Origin: Sulfuricurvum sp.
Lineage (GTDB): Bacteria; Campylobacterota; Campylobacteria; Campylobacterales; Sulfurimonadaceae
Direction of reading: 5' to 3'
Assembly (NCBI GenBank): GCA_014764075.1
Contig: JACXUE010000083.1
Location: forward strand, 1 to 5,828
DNA length: 5,828 nucleotides
Each line of letters opens with the position of its first letter. Position 1 is the stretch's first letter. Positions 1 through 5,828 of the stretch are shown here, one piece after another. Position numbers and translations under genes: made by a program. The notes under the pieces were generated by a model. The model searched no databases, was not told the origin of the DNA, and saw only the letters and a list, made by a program, of their open reading frames with translations.

Positions 1-1206
1 CTCTTCGATCGCTTGATAACCGATTTTGACCTGTTCGGGATCTTTGCCGTCCACCATGACATTGGTATGGACGTTCCCATCTCCCGTATGTCCAAAGCAG
101 GGGATTTTGATGTTGTATTTATCGGCTATGGCGTAGAACTTTTCTAGAAGTGCCGGAAGAGCAGAGCGGGGAACCGTGACGTCTTCGTTGAGTTTTTTGC
201 TACCGTAGACCGAGAGAGACTGGCTAGCGTTACGGCGGGCAAACCACAGATCGGAAGCTTCTTGTTTGTCTTGCGCGATTTTAAAGGCGCTGCAGCCGTT
301 TTCGCGAAAAACCCGCTCGATGACGTTCAGTTGAAAATCGAGATCCTCTTCGAGGTTTCCGTCCACATCGGTGACGAGGATTGCTCCGGCTTCGATCGGT
401 AGCCCTTTGGAGTAGGTTTGCTCCACGGCACGGATGGTAAGATTGTCCAAAAATTCCATGGCTACGGGAGTGACACCGCTTGCCATGGTTTTGTAAACCG
501 CTTCCATCGCCTCATGGACGGTGGGGAAGATTCCCATTGCCGTTTTGGTCATTTTGGGTTTGGAGAGGAGTTTGAGGGTCACTTCGGTGGTCACCGCCAA
601 TGTCCCCTCGCTGGCGATCAGAATCCCTGCGATGTTATATCCGGCGACGTCTTTGATCGTCTTTTTTCCCGCTTTGATAATGTCACCGTTGGGGAGAACC
701 GCACGGATCGCCATGACGTAGTCTTTGGTGATGCCGTATTTGGCGGCGCGCATCCCGCCGGCGTTTTCGTTGACGTTGCCGCCGATGGTTGAATACTCCT
801 GTGATGCAGGATCGGGCGGATAGAACAATCCTACCTCTTCGACCGCTTTTTGAAGCTCCTTGTTGATCACCCCTGGTTGGACGACGGCGACCATATTTTG
901 CATATCGATCTCTAAGATTTTATTCATGTGTTTTTCAAACGCCAACACGATTCCACCGTTGGCGGGCAAGGCACCACCCGTAAAACCGCTGCCCGCGCCG
1001 CGCGGGACGATGACGATGCGTTGCTCGTTACAGTAGCGGAGGATATCGCTAACGTCTTGCTCATGTCGGGGAAATAATACCGCATCGGGTTCGAACCGTT
1101 CACGAGTTGCGTCGTAACTGTAGGCGATTAAGTGAGCCTTGTCGCTGTAAACGTTCTCTTTGCCAAGCAGTGCGGTAAAAAAATCTAAAGCATTAGCGCT
1201 TAACAT
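1..1206 (-). CDS. glcD: GlcD-like FAD-linked 2-hydroxyacid oxidase (glycolate oxidase / D-lactate dehydrogenase type), 3' end missing
   Basis: This reading frame is open for 402 codons from the ATG at 1204-1206 to the left edge, so the C-terminal part is cut off; family members are about 460 residues. The N-terminal half is a PCMH-type FAD-binding domain. PRGAGSGFTGG at residues 68-78 is the pyrophosphate-binding loop, YPPDPAS lies around 130, and GGNVNENAGG at 142-151 is followed by MRAAKYG. The C-terminal half is an FAD-oxidase C domain with the signature GHTGDGNVH at 372-380. Enzymes of this family oxidise glycolate, D-lactate or related 2-hydroxyacids and pass electrons to the respiratory chain, often with a GlcE- and/or FeS GlcF-type partner. 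No partner gene is visible here, so the substrate is not settled. The start has a good Shine-Dalgarno (AAGGA, 1214-1218, spacer 7). It lies 3 bp after the stop of the upstream PgbA-like gene, suggesting a translationally coupled operon. Parts of this gene (for example around 960-1020) are clearly G+C richer than the rest of the window. Confidence 0.93.
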   Translation of the reverse strand, partial: MLSANALDFFTALLGKENVYSDKAHLIAYSYDATRERFEPDAVLFPRHEQDVSDILRYCNEQRIVIVPRGAGSGFTGGALPANGGIVLAFEKHMNKILEIDMQNMVAVVQPGVINKELQKAVEEVGLFYPPDPASQEYSTIGGNVNENAGGMRAAKYGITKDYVMAIRAVLPNGDIIKAGKKTIKDVAGYNIAGILIASEGTLAVTTEVTLKLLSKPKMTKTAMGIFPTVHEAMEAVYKTMASGVTPVAMEFLDNLTIRAVEQTYSKGLPIEAGAILVTDVDGNLEEDLDFQLNVIERVFRENGCSAFKIAQDKQEASDLWFARRNASQSLSVYGSKKLNEDVTVPRSALPALLEKFYAIADKYNIKIPCFGHTGDGNVHTNVMVDGKDPEQVKIGYQAIEE

Positions 1207-1209
1207 CGA

Positions 1210-2007
1210 TTATTCCTTGATCTCAAAATAGCGCAATAGTGCGCTTTTTTCACTAAATTTCGCTTTGTAGAGCTCATATAGTTCTTTGTTTTTTGAATTG
1301 TTTAAAGCGATGAGTTGGAGATAGTAAGGTTCATAACTCTCCAAACGTGAACTTCCCTCACCCCACCACGCTGCACGAATAGTAGGGATACGGCTGTAAA
1401 ATGGGGTGGAAGATTGTTTCTCTTTTTTAAGCAACGGTGCCGTTTGGAGCAATGCAAAGCTTTTGCAGTCGAGGGTAAAAAGGGTATCGGCACTGTGTAT
1501 GTACAAAAGCCCGATCGAATTGGCGGTACAATAGCGGCTAAAATCTTCTTTTAAAGGGGTAGGATGCCCTTCGTACGAAAGGTAGGTTGCGTAGTTGTCC
1601 GGATGGATCCATTCGATTCCTGAAATACTTTTGGTAACGGTATCGTAGGTTTCGTCGTTGGGGGCAATCAGAAGGGCGCGTTCGTAGTCGCTTGCCAATA
1701 CGGCAACGTCGGATGGTTGAACCGACCAGTTTCCGCTAGGGAGTGAGTTTTGGCGCAAACCGTCGTATTTGCTGAGTTTGAGGATCGCTCTGCCGTTGGC
1801 AGAATTGAGTTTTTCGACACGTGCATTGGCGATAATGGTACTATGGGCGGCATCAAATTTCCGAACGATAACACCGCTCATCCCCTCACGTAAATTTTCG
1901 GCGATTATCGTCGCGCGGGAATTTTGAACGTCAAGCAACGGTGCTGTGATAGAGGAGGCATTCAAAACACCCCAAGCGAGTAAAGTAGTGAGCCAGATGC
2001 GCATCAT
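1210..2007 (-). CDS. Exported PgbA N-terminal-domain protein (short form)
   Basis: This is a 265-residue protein resembling the N-terminal domain of the Helicobacter pylori plasminogen-binding protein PgbA. Recognisable family positions are LREGMSG (39-45), the segment HSTIIANARV (55-64), ALLIAPN (111-117), GHPTP near 147-151, and SIGLLYI followed by LDCKSF. Cys160 and Cys181 could form a periplasmic disulfide. The start is placed at the ATG 2005-2007, because AAAGG at 2013-2017 sits 5 bases upstream. It is followed by an uncleaved-looking Sec signal: Met-Met-Arg, then a hydrophobic stretch (IWLTTLLAWGVL) ending in NAS. A longer frame from GTG 2050-2052 is unlikely because it spans a perfect TATAAT. 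There is no lipobox Cys. H. pylori PgbA is, from memory, much longer, with a lysine-rich tail; this protein lacks such a tail and ends in Glu. Plasminogen binding should therefore not be assumed, and the true role is unknown. It is co-transcribed with glcD. Confidence 0.82.
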   Translation of the reverse strand: MMRIWLTTLLAWGVLNASSITAPLLDVQNSRATIIAENLREGMSGVIVRKFDAAHSTIIANARVEKLNSANGRAILKLSKYDGLRQNSLPSGNWSVQPSDVAVLASDYERALLIAPNDETYDTVTKSISGIEWIHPDNYATYLSYEGHPTPLKEDFSRYCTANSIGLLYIHSADTLFTLDCKSFALLQTAPLLKKEKQSSTPFYSRIPTIRAAWWGEGSSRLESYEPYYLQLIALNNSKNKELYELYKAKFSEKSALLRYFEIKE

Positions 2008-2012
2008 GGTAA

Positions 2013-2017
2013 CCTTT
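2013..2017 (-). promoter_or_regulatory. Ribosome binding site deciding the PgbA-like start
   Basis: AAAGG on the minus strand lies 5 bases upstream of the tandem ATG-ATG at 2002-2007. This supports a start at 2007 rather than at the upstream GTG (2050-2052), which has no comparable purine-rich stretch at the right distance. Confidence 0.7.
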
Positions 2018-2037
2018 GGGTAAAGTAAGTAATAGCG

Positions 2038-2043
2038 ATTATA
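2038..2043 (-). promoter_or_regulatory. Sigma70 -10 box for the pgbA-like/glcD operon
   Basis: A perfect TATAAT on the minus strand lies about 30 bases upstream of the chosen start. It predicts a transcript start near 2031 and a 5' leader of about 24 nt. A hexamer 17 bp further upstream (2061-2066, CCATTT) is a poor -35. Weak -35 elements in an AT-rich context are usual for Campylobacterota sigma70 promoters, so the -10 carries most of the evidence. Confidence 0.6.
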
Positions 2044-2072
2044 GCTTATCACATCTTTGTAAATGGAATTTT

Positions 2073-2081
2073 TGCTATCAT
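2073..2081 (+). promoter_or_regulatory. Putative extended -10 promoter for the csd3-like/Nudix operon
   Basis: TGC followed by TATCAT on the plus strand reads as an extended -10 with five of six matches to TATAAT. It predicts a start near 2088 and a leader of about 25 nt. No good -35 is seen at 16-18 bp spacing; TTGTAA at 2057-2062 is too close. The call rests on position and the TGn element. Confidence 0.42.
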
Positions 2082-2102
2082 TTAAATCTTTTTATTTTGA
2101 TC

Positions 2103-2106
2103 GAGG
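2103..2106 (+). promoter_or_regulatory. Ribosome binding site deciding the csd3-like start
   Basis: GAGG directly abuts the first ATG (2107-2109), leaving no spacer, but stands 6 bases from the in-frame ATG at 2113-2115. The normal spacing favours the second ATG and trims two residues from the longest frame. Confidence 0.7.
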
Positions 2107-2112
2107 ATGAGA

Positions 2113-3306
2113 ATGGGTCGTTTTTTTGCTTTGTTACTTTTGCCTCTTCTCCTCTTTGGCGGTACGGTTAAACATTTCAAATGGAAAGACGGAGAGAGTT
2201 TTCTTACCTTTTTGGAGCGTAAAAAACTCCCCCTCTCGGTCTATTATAACCTCGATAAAGAGGATCAAAAACTCACTGAAGATATCCCGTTCACCGCCAA
2301 TTGCCAGATGGTGGTCGATACTAAAAACTTTATTCGTCAAATTTTGATCCCCGTCAATGACGAGCTTCAACTGCAAATCTATCTGACACCGAAAAAACGG
2401 TACGAGATGAAAGTGACTCCGATCATCAGTGAAGAGTATACCGAAACCCTCTATCTTCCGATCCAGACGCTCCCTTACGATGATATTTTAAAAACGACGG
2501 GATCAAAAAATCTCGCTTCGGTTTTTGTCAAAATGTTTAAAGGGAGAGTCGATTTTAGAAAAGGATTTAAAAAGGGGGATCCGATTGTTTTGGTATATAC
2601 TCAAAAATATCGTCTCGGAAAACCGTTTTCGATGCCGGAGGTGCATGGGGCAATGGTTGAGGTAAACGGCAAACGGGTAGCGATTTATCGACATACCGAC
2701 GGGCATTTTTATGATGAAAAAGGGGGGCAGCATGAGAAGTTTATTTTCAAACTTCCGATGCGCAACGCCCGTATTACCTCCCGCTTTACAAAACGGCGCT
2801 ATCATCCGATATTACACCGTTATCGCGCCCATTTGGGGGTCGATTTCGGTGCCCGTCCGGGGACACCGATTCTTGCAACCGGGGATGGACGGGTGATTTA
2901 TGCTGGATATTTGAACGGTTATGGAAAGACAATCAAGATACGTCACAGTAACGGTTTGACGAGTCTTTATGCCCACCAAAAATCGTTTAAAAAAGGGGTG
3001 CACTCGGGTTCAAGAGTGAAACAGGGTGATATTATCGGTTATGTTGGCTCATCGGGCCTCTCATCAGGACCGCATCTTCATTTTGGGATGTATCGTGGAA
3101 GTACCGCAATCGATCCACTCAGTGTTATGAAGAAAAAAACCGAAGGATTCAGCGGCAAAGAGCGTAAAGCATTTTTGGCAATTCGCAATAAGATGGATGC
3201 CAAATTTAGAGAAGCATTAAAAACAAAACCGATTCGAAAACCCTATTTTGATTTCCACGAGACCTATTATGTCGATAGTGAAACGTTTAAACCCAAACCT
3301 TTTTAA
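2113..3306 (+). CDS. csd3: Csd3/HdpA-like M23 (LytM) peptidoglycan endopeptidase
   Basis: This is a periplasmic zinc metallopeptidase of 397 residues (399 from the alternative ATG at 2107, whose numbering is used here). Its length is close to H. pylori Csd3/HdpA, about 400. It has a hydrophobic signal segment (residues 6-18), two N-terminal domains of Csd3 type (about 20-115 and 115-215), a LytM domain (about 215-340) and a charged helical tail. The LytM site is complete. H242 and D246 in HLGVD and H325 in HLHF are the expected zinc ligands. H290 (YAH) and H323 are the expected catalytic histidines. In H. pylori, Csd3 is a D,D-endopeptidase and D,D-carboxypeptidase that trims muropeptide crosslinks and sets helical cell shape; its N-terminal domain blocks the active site in the crystal structure. 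The same role is inferred here. The neighbouring PgbA-like and glcD genes match, from memory, the H. pylori csd3-pgbA-glcD region. The intact histidines argue against a non-catalytic EnvC/NlpD-type activator. Confidence 0.88.
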   Translation: MGRFFALLLLPLLLFGGTVKHFKWKDGESFLTFLERKKLPLSVYYNLDKEDQKLTEDIPFTANCQMVVDTKNFIRQILIPVNDELQLQIYLTPKKRYEMKVTPIISEEYTETLYLPIQTLPYDDILKTTGSKNLASVFVKMFKGRVDFRKGFKKGDPIVLVYTQKYRLGKPFSMPEVHGAMVEVNGKRVAIYRHTDGHFYDEKGGQHEKFIFKLPMRNARITSRFTKRRYHPILHRYRAHLGVDFGARPGTPILATGDGRVIYAGYLNGYGKTIKIRHSNGLTSLYAHQKSFKKGVHSGSRVKQGDIIGYVGSSGLSSGPHLHFGMYRGSTAIDPLSVMKKKTEGFSGKERKAFLAIRNKMDAKFREALKTKPIRKPYFDFHETYYVDSETFKPKPF

Positions 3307-3315
3307 AGAGGGATT

Positions 3316-3885
3316 ATGATCAGCGATGTCAAGATTGTCGAATGTACCGATTCGGTATATGTTCAGCCAAAACGGATGGAGTACCTACAAGATGGCATTC
3401 ATAAGCAATGGGATATGGTGGGGGTCCATGATAGTGTAGCAATTTTGCTTTATCATGAAGAACATCGCAGTTTGATCGTTGTCAAGCAGTTTCGTCCCCC
3501 TGTCTATCTTAAAAACGGTGATGGATACACCTATGAGTTGTGTGCTGGCATCGTTGATAAAGATAAATCACTGGTTGAAATTGCCCATGAAGAGATACTT
3601 GAAGAGTGTGGATATGATGTGCCTTTGGATCGGATCCAAAAGGTGACTTCGTTTTATACGGCAGTTGGATTCGCTGGATCGGTGCAAACCCTCTATTGTG
3701 CTCGCGTGAATGAATCGATGCGTGTCAGTAACGGCGGGGGTGTCGATATAGAGTCGATTGAGGTGGTCGAGATTTCAGTGAATGAAGCGAAAGCATTTTC
3801 GATGGATGAGTCCAAAGCCAAAACGCCCGGATTGATGTTTGGCTTTGGGTGGTTTTTGGAGAATGAAGAGTTGACGAAACGTTGA
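3316..3885 (+). CDS. NUDT14-like Nudix hydrolase (probable UDP-sugar diphosphatase)
   Basis: This 189-residue cytoplasmic protein has no signal peptide. Its layout closely follows eukaryotic UDP-glucose pyrophosphatase NUDT14 as I recall it: a W-D-x4-H-D-S-V entry strand (32-41), VVKQFRPPVY (55-64), YELCAGIVDK (73-82), the Nudix helix H-EEILEECGY (91-100), VGFAGSVQTLY (117-127), a GGG turn (140-142) and a KTPGLMFGFGWFL ending (169-181). NUDT14 enzymes hydrolyse UDP-glucose or ADP-ribose to a nucleoside monophosphate and a sugar phosphate. The Nudix box G78 to Y100 keeps the metal-binding glutamates E93, E96 and E97. It has Lys84 where the consensus has Glu and Glu92 where the consensus has Arg. 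The ATG at 3316 has an AAAGAGGG ribosome site (3305-3312) overlapping the upstream stop, with a 9 bp gap, so it is in an operon with the M23 peptidase. The substrate is inferred; GDP-sugar or ADP-ribose remain possible. Confidence 0.85.
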   Translation: MISDVKIVECTDSVYVQPKRMEYLQDGIHKQWDMVGVHDSVAILLYHEEHRSLIVVKQFRPPVYLKNGDGYTYELCAGIVDKDKSLVEIAHEEILEECGYDVPLDRIQKVTSFYTAVGFAGSVQTLYCARVNESMRVSNGGGVDIESIEVVEISVNEAKAFSMDESKAKTPGLMFGFGWFLENEELTKR

Positions 3886-3900
3886 TGCCCCGAAGGGCAT
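3885..3900. terminator. Hairpin between convergent genes, possible bidirectional terminator
   Basis: ATGCCC (3885-3890) pairs perfectly with GGGCAT (3895-3900) around a four-base loop. On the minus strand the loop reads TTCG closed by C-G, the very stable UUCG tetraloop. The stem begins on the last base of the Nudix stop codon and ends 3 bp before the receptor stop. Neither side has a strong T-run (plus side GGATTAGAATTTA), so intrinsic termination is plausible but not certain; it may be an mRNA 3' end stabiliser. Confidence 0.5.
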
Positions 3901-3903
3901 GGA

Positions 3904-5828
3904 TTAGAATTTATACGCTACGGTAGCGTAAAAGTTGCGACCCATCTCATTTAAGACTGTCGGTTCAGTAGCCAGAGAACCAGATAAAACACCTCGTCCA
4001 ATATAGCTGTTGCTCACTGCGTAGGTTTTATCAAAGAAATTATTGATACCTGTCATAACCGAAAAACCGTTTTGGAAATCATGACCGTATTTAAGATTGA
4101 ACAACCCGTATCCTGCGATCTCTTTTTCTCCGCTTTGGCTGTCGATGGTTTGAAAACGAGCACCCATCCATTCGCTCATGAAATAGTTGACTCCAGTATC
4201 CATGACGAGTGCCAAACGCCCTTTCATTGGTGGAATTTCCGCTAAGTCTTCATCGGTGTGTGTCGCTCCGAGTTGTGAAGGATCTTTTTTGGTTCCTTGT
4301 TGGTATGCTATGCCAGTTTCGAGCATCCATTCGTTTGAAAGGGCATAATTGGCGGTAAGATCAAATCCTACGATTTTGGCATCAATATTGGCAAAGTTGC
4401 TATTAGTGCCTGATTTGCTGTAGATAAAATCTTTGAGATCGCTGTAGAACACGGTTCCTTTAAGGTGGAGATTGTCGATGGTAGACTCAGCACCCAAATC
4501 GATTTCACGGTTGATCGTTTCATTGAGCGAAGGGACTCCTGATGGAATTTCAGATGTTGAACGATCAAAATAGAGCTCCTTGGCATCTGGAACACGAACC
4601 GATTGCCCCACTCCAACGAAAATGTTTGTTGAAGAGGAAAGATTGTATTTCGCCATCAAATTGGCACTAATATTATCGTAGTCGCGTTCAGGCATGACGG
4701 TAGGATTGATGTTTTTATCAAGGATTGTTACTGTTTTGTTTGGGGCATAGGTGGTATTGTTTGCGAGTGAATAATTTGGCTTGATCGATGTTGAGTCATA
4801 ACGTAGACCTGCTTTAAGATCGATGCTGCTGATTGATTTGGCCGCTTCGGCATACACGCCGATATTTTTAGTATCAACATCAGGCAAACGAGTTTCACGA
4901 AGTGTTCGGCTTGGTTCATTGAGACATCGTCCATACCAGTTACGGATGCTTGTATCAAGACCTATGGTGGTTTTGAGATCTGCTAATTCAACCGTATTTT
5001 CGATACGTGCCCCTTTGATCGTTGCTTCAACGGCATGAGTTCGGTACTTCATATTGCCAACCACACCTCCCTTGCGAAATTCCGTCCCCATCTCATGGAC
5101 AACTTTTGAATGATAGGCTTCGAGTTTGAGTTCATCAGAAAATGATGCCAAATTGTATTTTTGGTATTTGACGTTGAACATATCGGTTTCATCGATTTGG
5201 GCATCCATTGCGAACGCTGGGTAGAGAACATCATCGGCACTGTCTCCAAAATAAGAGAATGTCACTTTATCTGAGGATGTTGGTGTGAAAACAATTTTTG
5301 TCCATACGTTTGTTCGTTCATAGGCATCACGATTAATTTCAGATGGCTTGTATTGCTCATTACTTGCTACACCTTTTGCAGCCAACTGCTCAGCCATCGT
5401 TTTACCGTCACCGTCTTTGTACTGACCACTGGTTTCACGGCTATACCCCACAAGGGCTTTGATAGTATCATTCCCACCTTCTACGACTGCACCAGCTTTA
5501 CGGTAATCAAAACTACCGACAGTAGCCGACACTTCTCCGTGTAGCCCTTTTTGGGGATCTTTGGTGACCACGTTGATCTTACCGCCGAGGCTTCCAAACT
5601 GGGTAACATCAAATGGCCCCTCTTTGACTTCAACTGCTGCAATTTGGTTCGATGATACGTGCATCGCGGGTGGATCCATCCGGTTCGGGCACGCACCGCA
5701 CACTTTGGCATCGTCGATAGTGACATTGATATTATCTTTTTTGAGTCCACGGAGGATGATATCGTTTCCAACCGCGCTGGCACGCACCAATGTGATTTCC
5801 GGAAGAGTATTAGAGAGCATTTCGCCTA
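3904..5828 (-). CDS. TonB-dependent outer-membrane receptor, OprC/NosA copper-receptor type, 5' end missing
   Basis: The frame is open through the right edge. The ATG at 5818-5820 lies inside the plug domain and is not a credible start, so the signal peptide and TonB box are outside the window. Numbering from that Met, the plug runs to about residue 90: a degenerate LPEI segment, ILRGLKKDNINVTIDDAKV (22-40), CPNRMDPP (44-51), VEVKEGPF, and GGKINVVTKDP (79-89). A 22-strand beta-barrel should follow, with the typical DLAEIPPMKGRLAL (525-538), NNFFDKTY (593-600) and a C-terminal strand ending in Tyr-Lys-Phe, the usual BAM recognition end. CPNRM gives CxxxM (C44, M48) and HEM (242-244) gives HxM. 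These are the two halves of the copper site described for Pseudomonas OprC, so copper uptake is the most likely role. NosA of this family is linked to nitrous oxide reductase in denitrifiers. No TonB, ExbB or copper gene is visible beside it, and its promoter lies outside. Confidence 0.88.
   Translation of the reverse strand, partial: GEMLSNTLPEITLVRASAVGNDIILRGLKKDNINVTIDDAKVCGACPNRMDPPAMHVSSNQIAAVEVKEGPFDVTQFGSLGGKINVVTKDPQKGLHGEVSATVGSFDYRKAGAVVEGGNDTIKALVGYSRETSGQYKDGDGKTMAEQLAAKGVASNEQYKPSEINRDAYERTNVWTKIVFTPTSSDKVTFSYFGDSADDVLYPAFAMDAQIDETDMFNVKYQKYNLASFSDELKLEAYHSKVVHEMGTEFRKGGVVGNMKYRTHAVEATIKGARIENTVELADLKTTIGLDTSIRNWYGRCLNEPSRTLRETRLPDVDTKNIGVYAEAAKSISSIDLKAGLRYDSTSIKPNYSLANNTTYAPNKTVTILDKNINPTVMPERDYDNISANLMAKYNLSSSTNIFVGVGQSVRVPDAKELYFDRSTSEIPSGVPSLNETINREIDLGAESTIDNLHLKGTVFYSDLKDFIYSKSGTNSNFANIDAKIVGFDLTANYALSNEWMLETGIAYQQGTKKDPSQLGATHTDEDLAEIPPMKGRLALVMDTGVNYFMSEWMGARFQTIDSQSGEKEIAGYGLFNLKYGHDFQNGFSVMTGINNFFDKTYAVSNSYIGRGVLSGSLATEPTVLNEMGRNFYATVAYKF

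Noticed and set aside
418..792. Plus-strand open frame of 124 codons with many Gly, His and Phe residues
   Set aside because: It lies wholly inside the minus-strand glcD frame, which carries intact FAD-binding motifs through this region. The odd composition is what antisense of such a gene gives.
960..1020. G+C-rich patch in glcD as a sign of horizontal transfer
   Set aside because: The patch encodes the Gly/Ala/Pro-rich FAD-binding loop, whose codons are inherently G+C rich. The gene order around it looks ancestral.
1210..2007. Plasminogen-binding virulence factor
   Set aside because: Only the N-terminal domain is present, the lysine-rich tail is missing, and the context suggests a free-living organism. 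The family name should not be read as function.
2503..2805. Minus-strand open frame of 100 codons inside the M23 gene
   Set aside because: It is antisense to a well-conserved peptidase domain, with no ribosome site and no recognisable product.
5481..5783. Minus-strand open frame of 100 codons in another frame of the receptor gene
   Set aside because: It overlaps the conserved plug domain in the wrong frame. The true frame has all receptor motifs, so this is a shadow and not a sign of frameshift.
3904..5828. Receptor for a ferric siderophore or for cobalamin
   Set aside because: The general fold would allow it, but the CPNRMDPP plug motif together with HxM in the barrel fits the OprC/NosA copper family better. 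No siderophore or corrinoid gene is nearby in the window.
1..5828. A hidden mobile element, CRISPR array, phage defence system or RNA gene
   Set aside because: Coding genes fill nearly the whole window. I found no direct-repeat array, no transposase motifs, no tRNA-like folds and no stretch long enough to hold a separate system.

Overview
The window looks like chromosomal DNA from a member of the Campylobacterota (Epsilonproteobacteria). The best guess is a free-living, Sulfuricurvum- or Sulfurimonas-like organism. Three things support this: a PgbA_N-family protein (a family I know from Helicobacter and Campylobacter), its placement between a glcD-like gene and a Csd3-type M23 peptidase, and a mid-40s G+C feel that is higher than in the host-associated relatives. 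The genus is inference; no rRNA or other marker gene is present.

Layout. Positions 1-1206 (minus) hold a GlcD-like FAD-linked 2-hydroxyacid oxidase whose 3' end runs off the left edge. Just upstream of it in the same operon, at 1210-2007 (minus), is an exported PgbA N-terminal-domain protein. A short AT-rich divergent promoter region (about 2008-2112) separates this pair from a plus-strand pair: a Csd3/HdpA-like M23 peptidoglycan endopeptidase (2113-3306) and, 9 bp later, a NUDT14-like Nudix hydrolase (3316-3885). A small hairpin at 3885-3900 lies between that operon and a convergent minus-strand gene. The convergent gene (3904 to the right edge) encodes a TonB-dependent outer-membrane receptor whose 5' end is outside the window.

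How the genes work together. The peptidase, and possibly the PgbA-like protein, act in the periplasm or envelope. GlcD is a respiratory flavoprotein that feeds electrons from a 2-hydroxyacid. The Nudix enzyme probably cleaves a UDP-sugar or similar nucleoside diphosphate. The clearest functional prediction is for the receptor. It carries a CxxxM motif in its plug and an HxM motif in its barrel, which is the copper-binding signature described for OprC/NosA, so it is probably a copper importer rather than a siderophore receptor.

Coding density is very high and no stretch over 300 bases lacks a gene. I see no mobile element, CRISPR array, tRNA or rRNA. Most of the window is ordinary core-genome content. 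The points worth a second look are the copper site, the degenerate Nudix box, the short PgbA-like protein and the overlapping divergent promoters.
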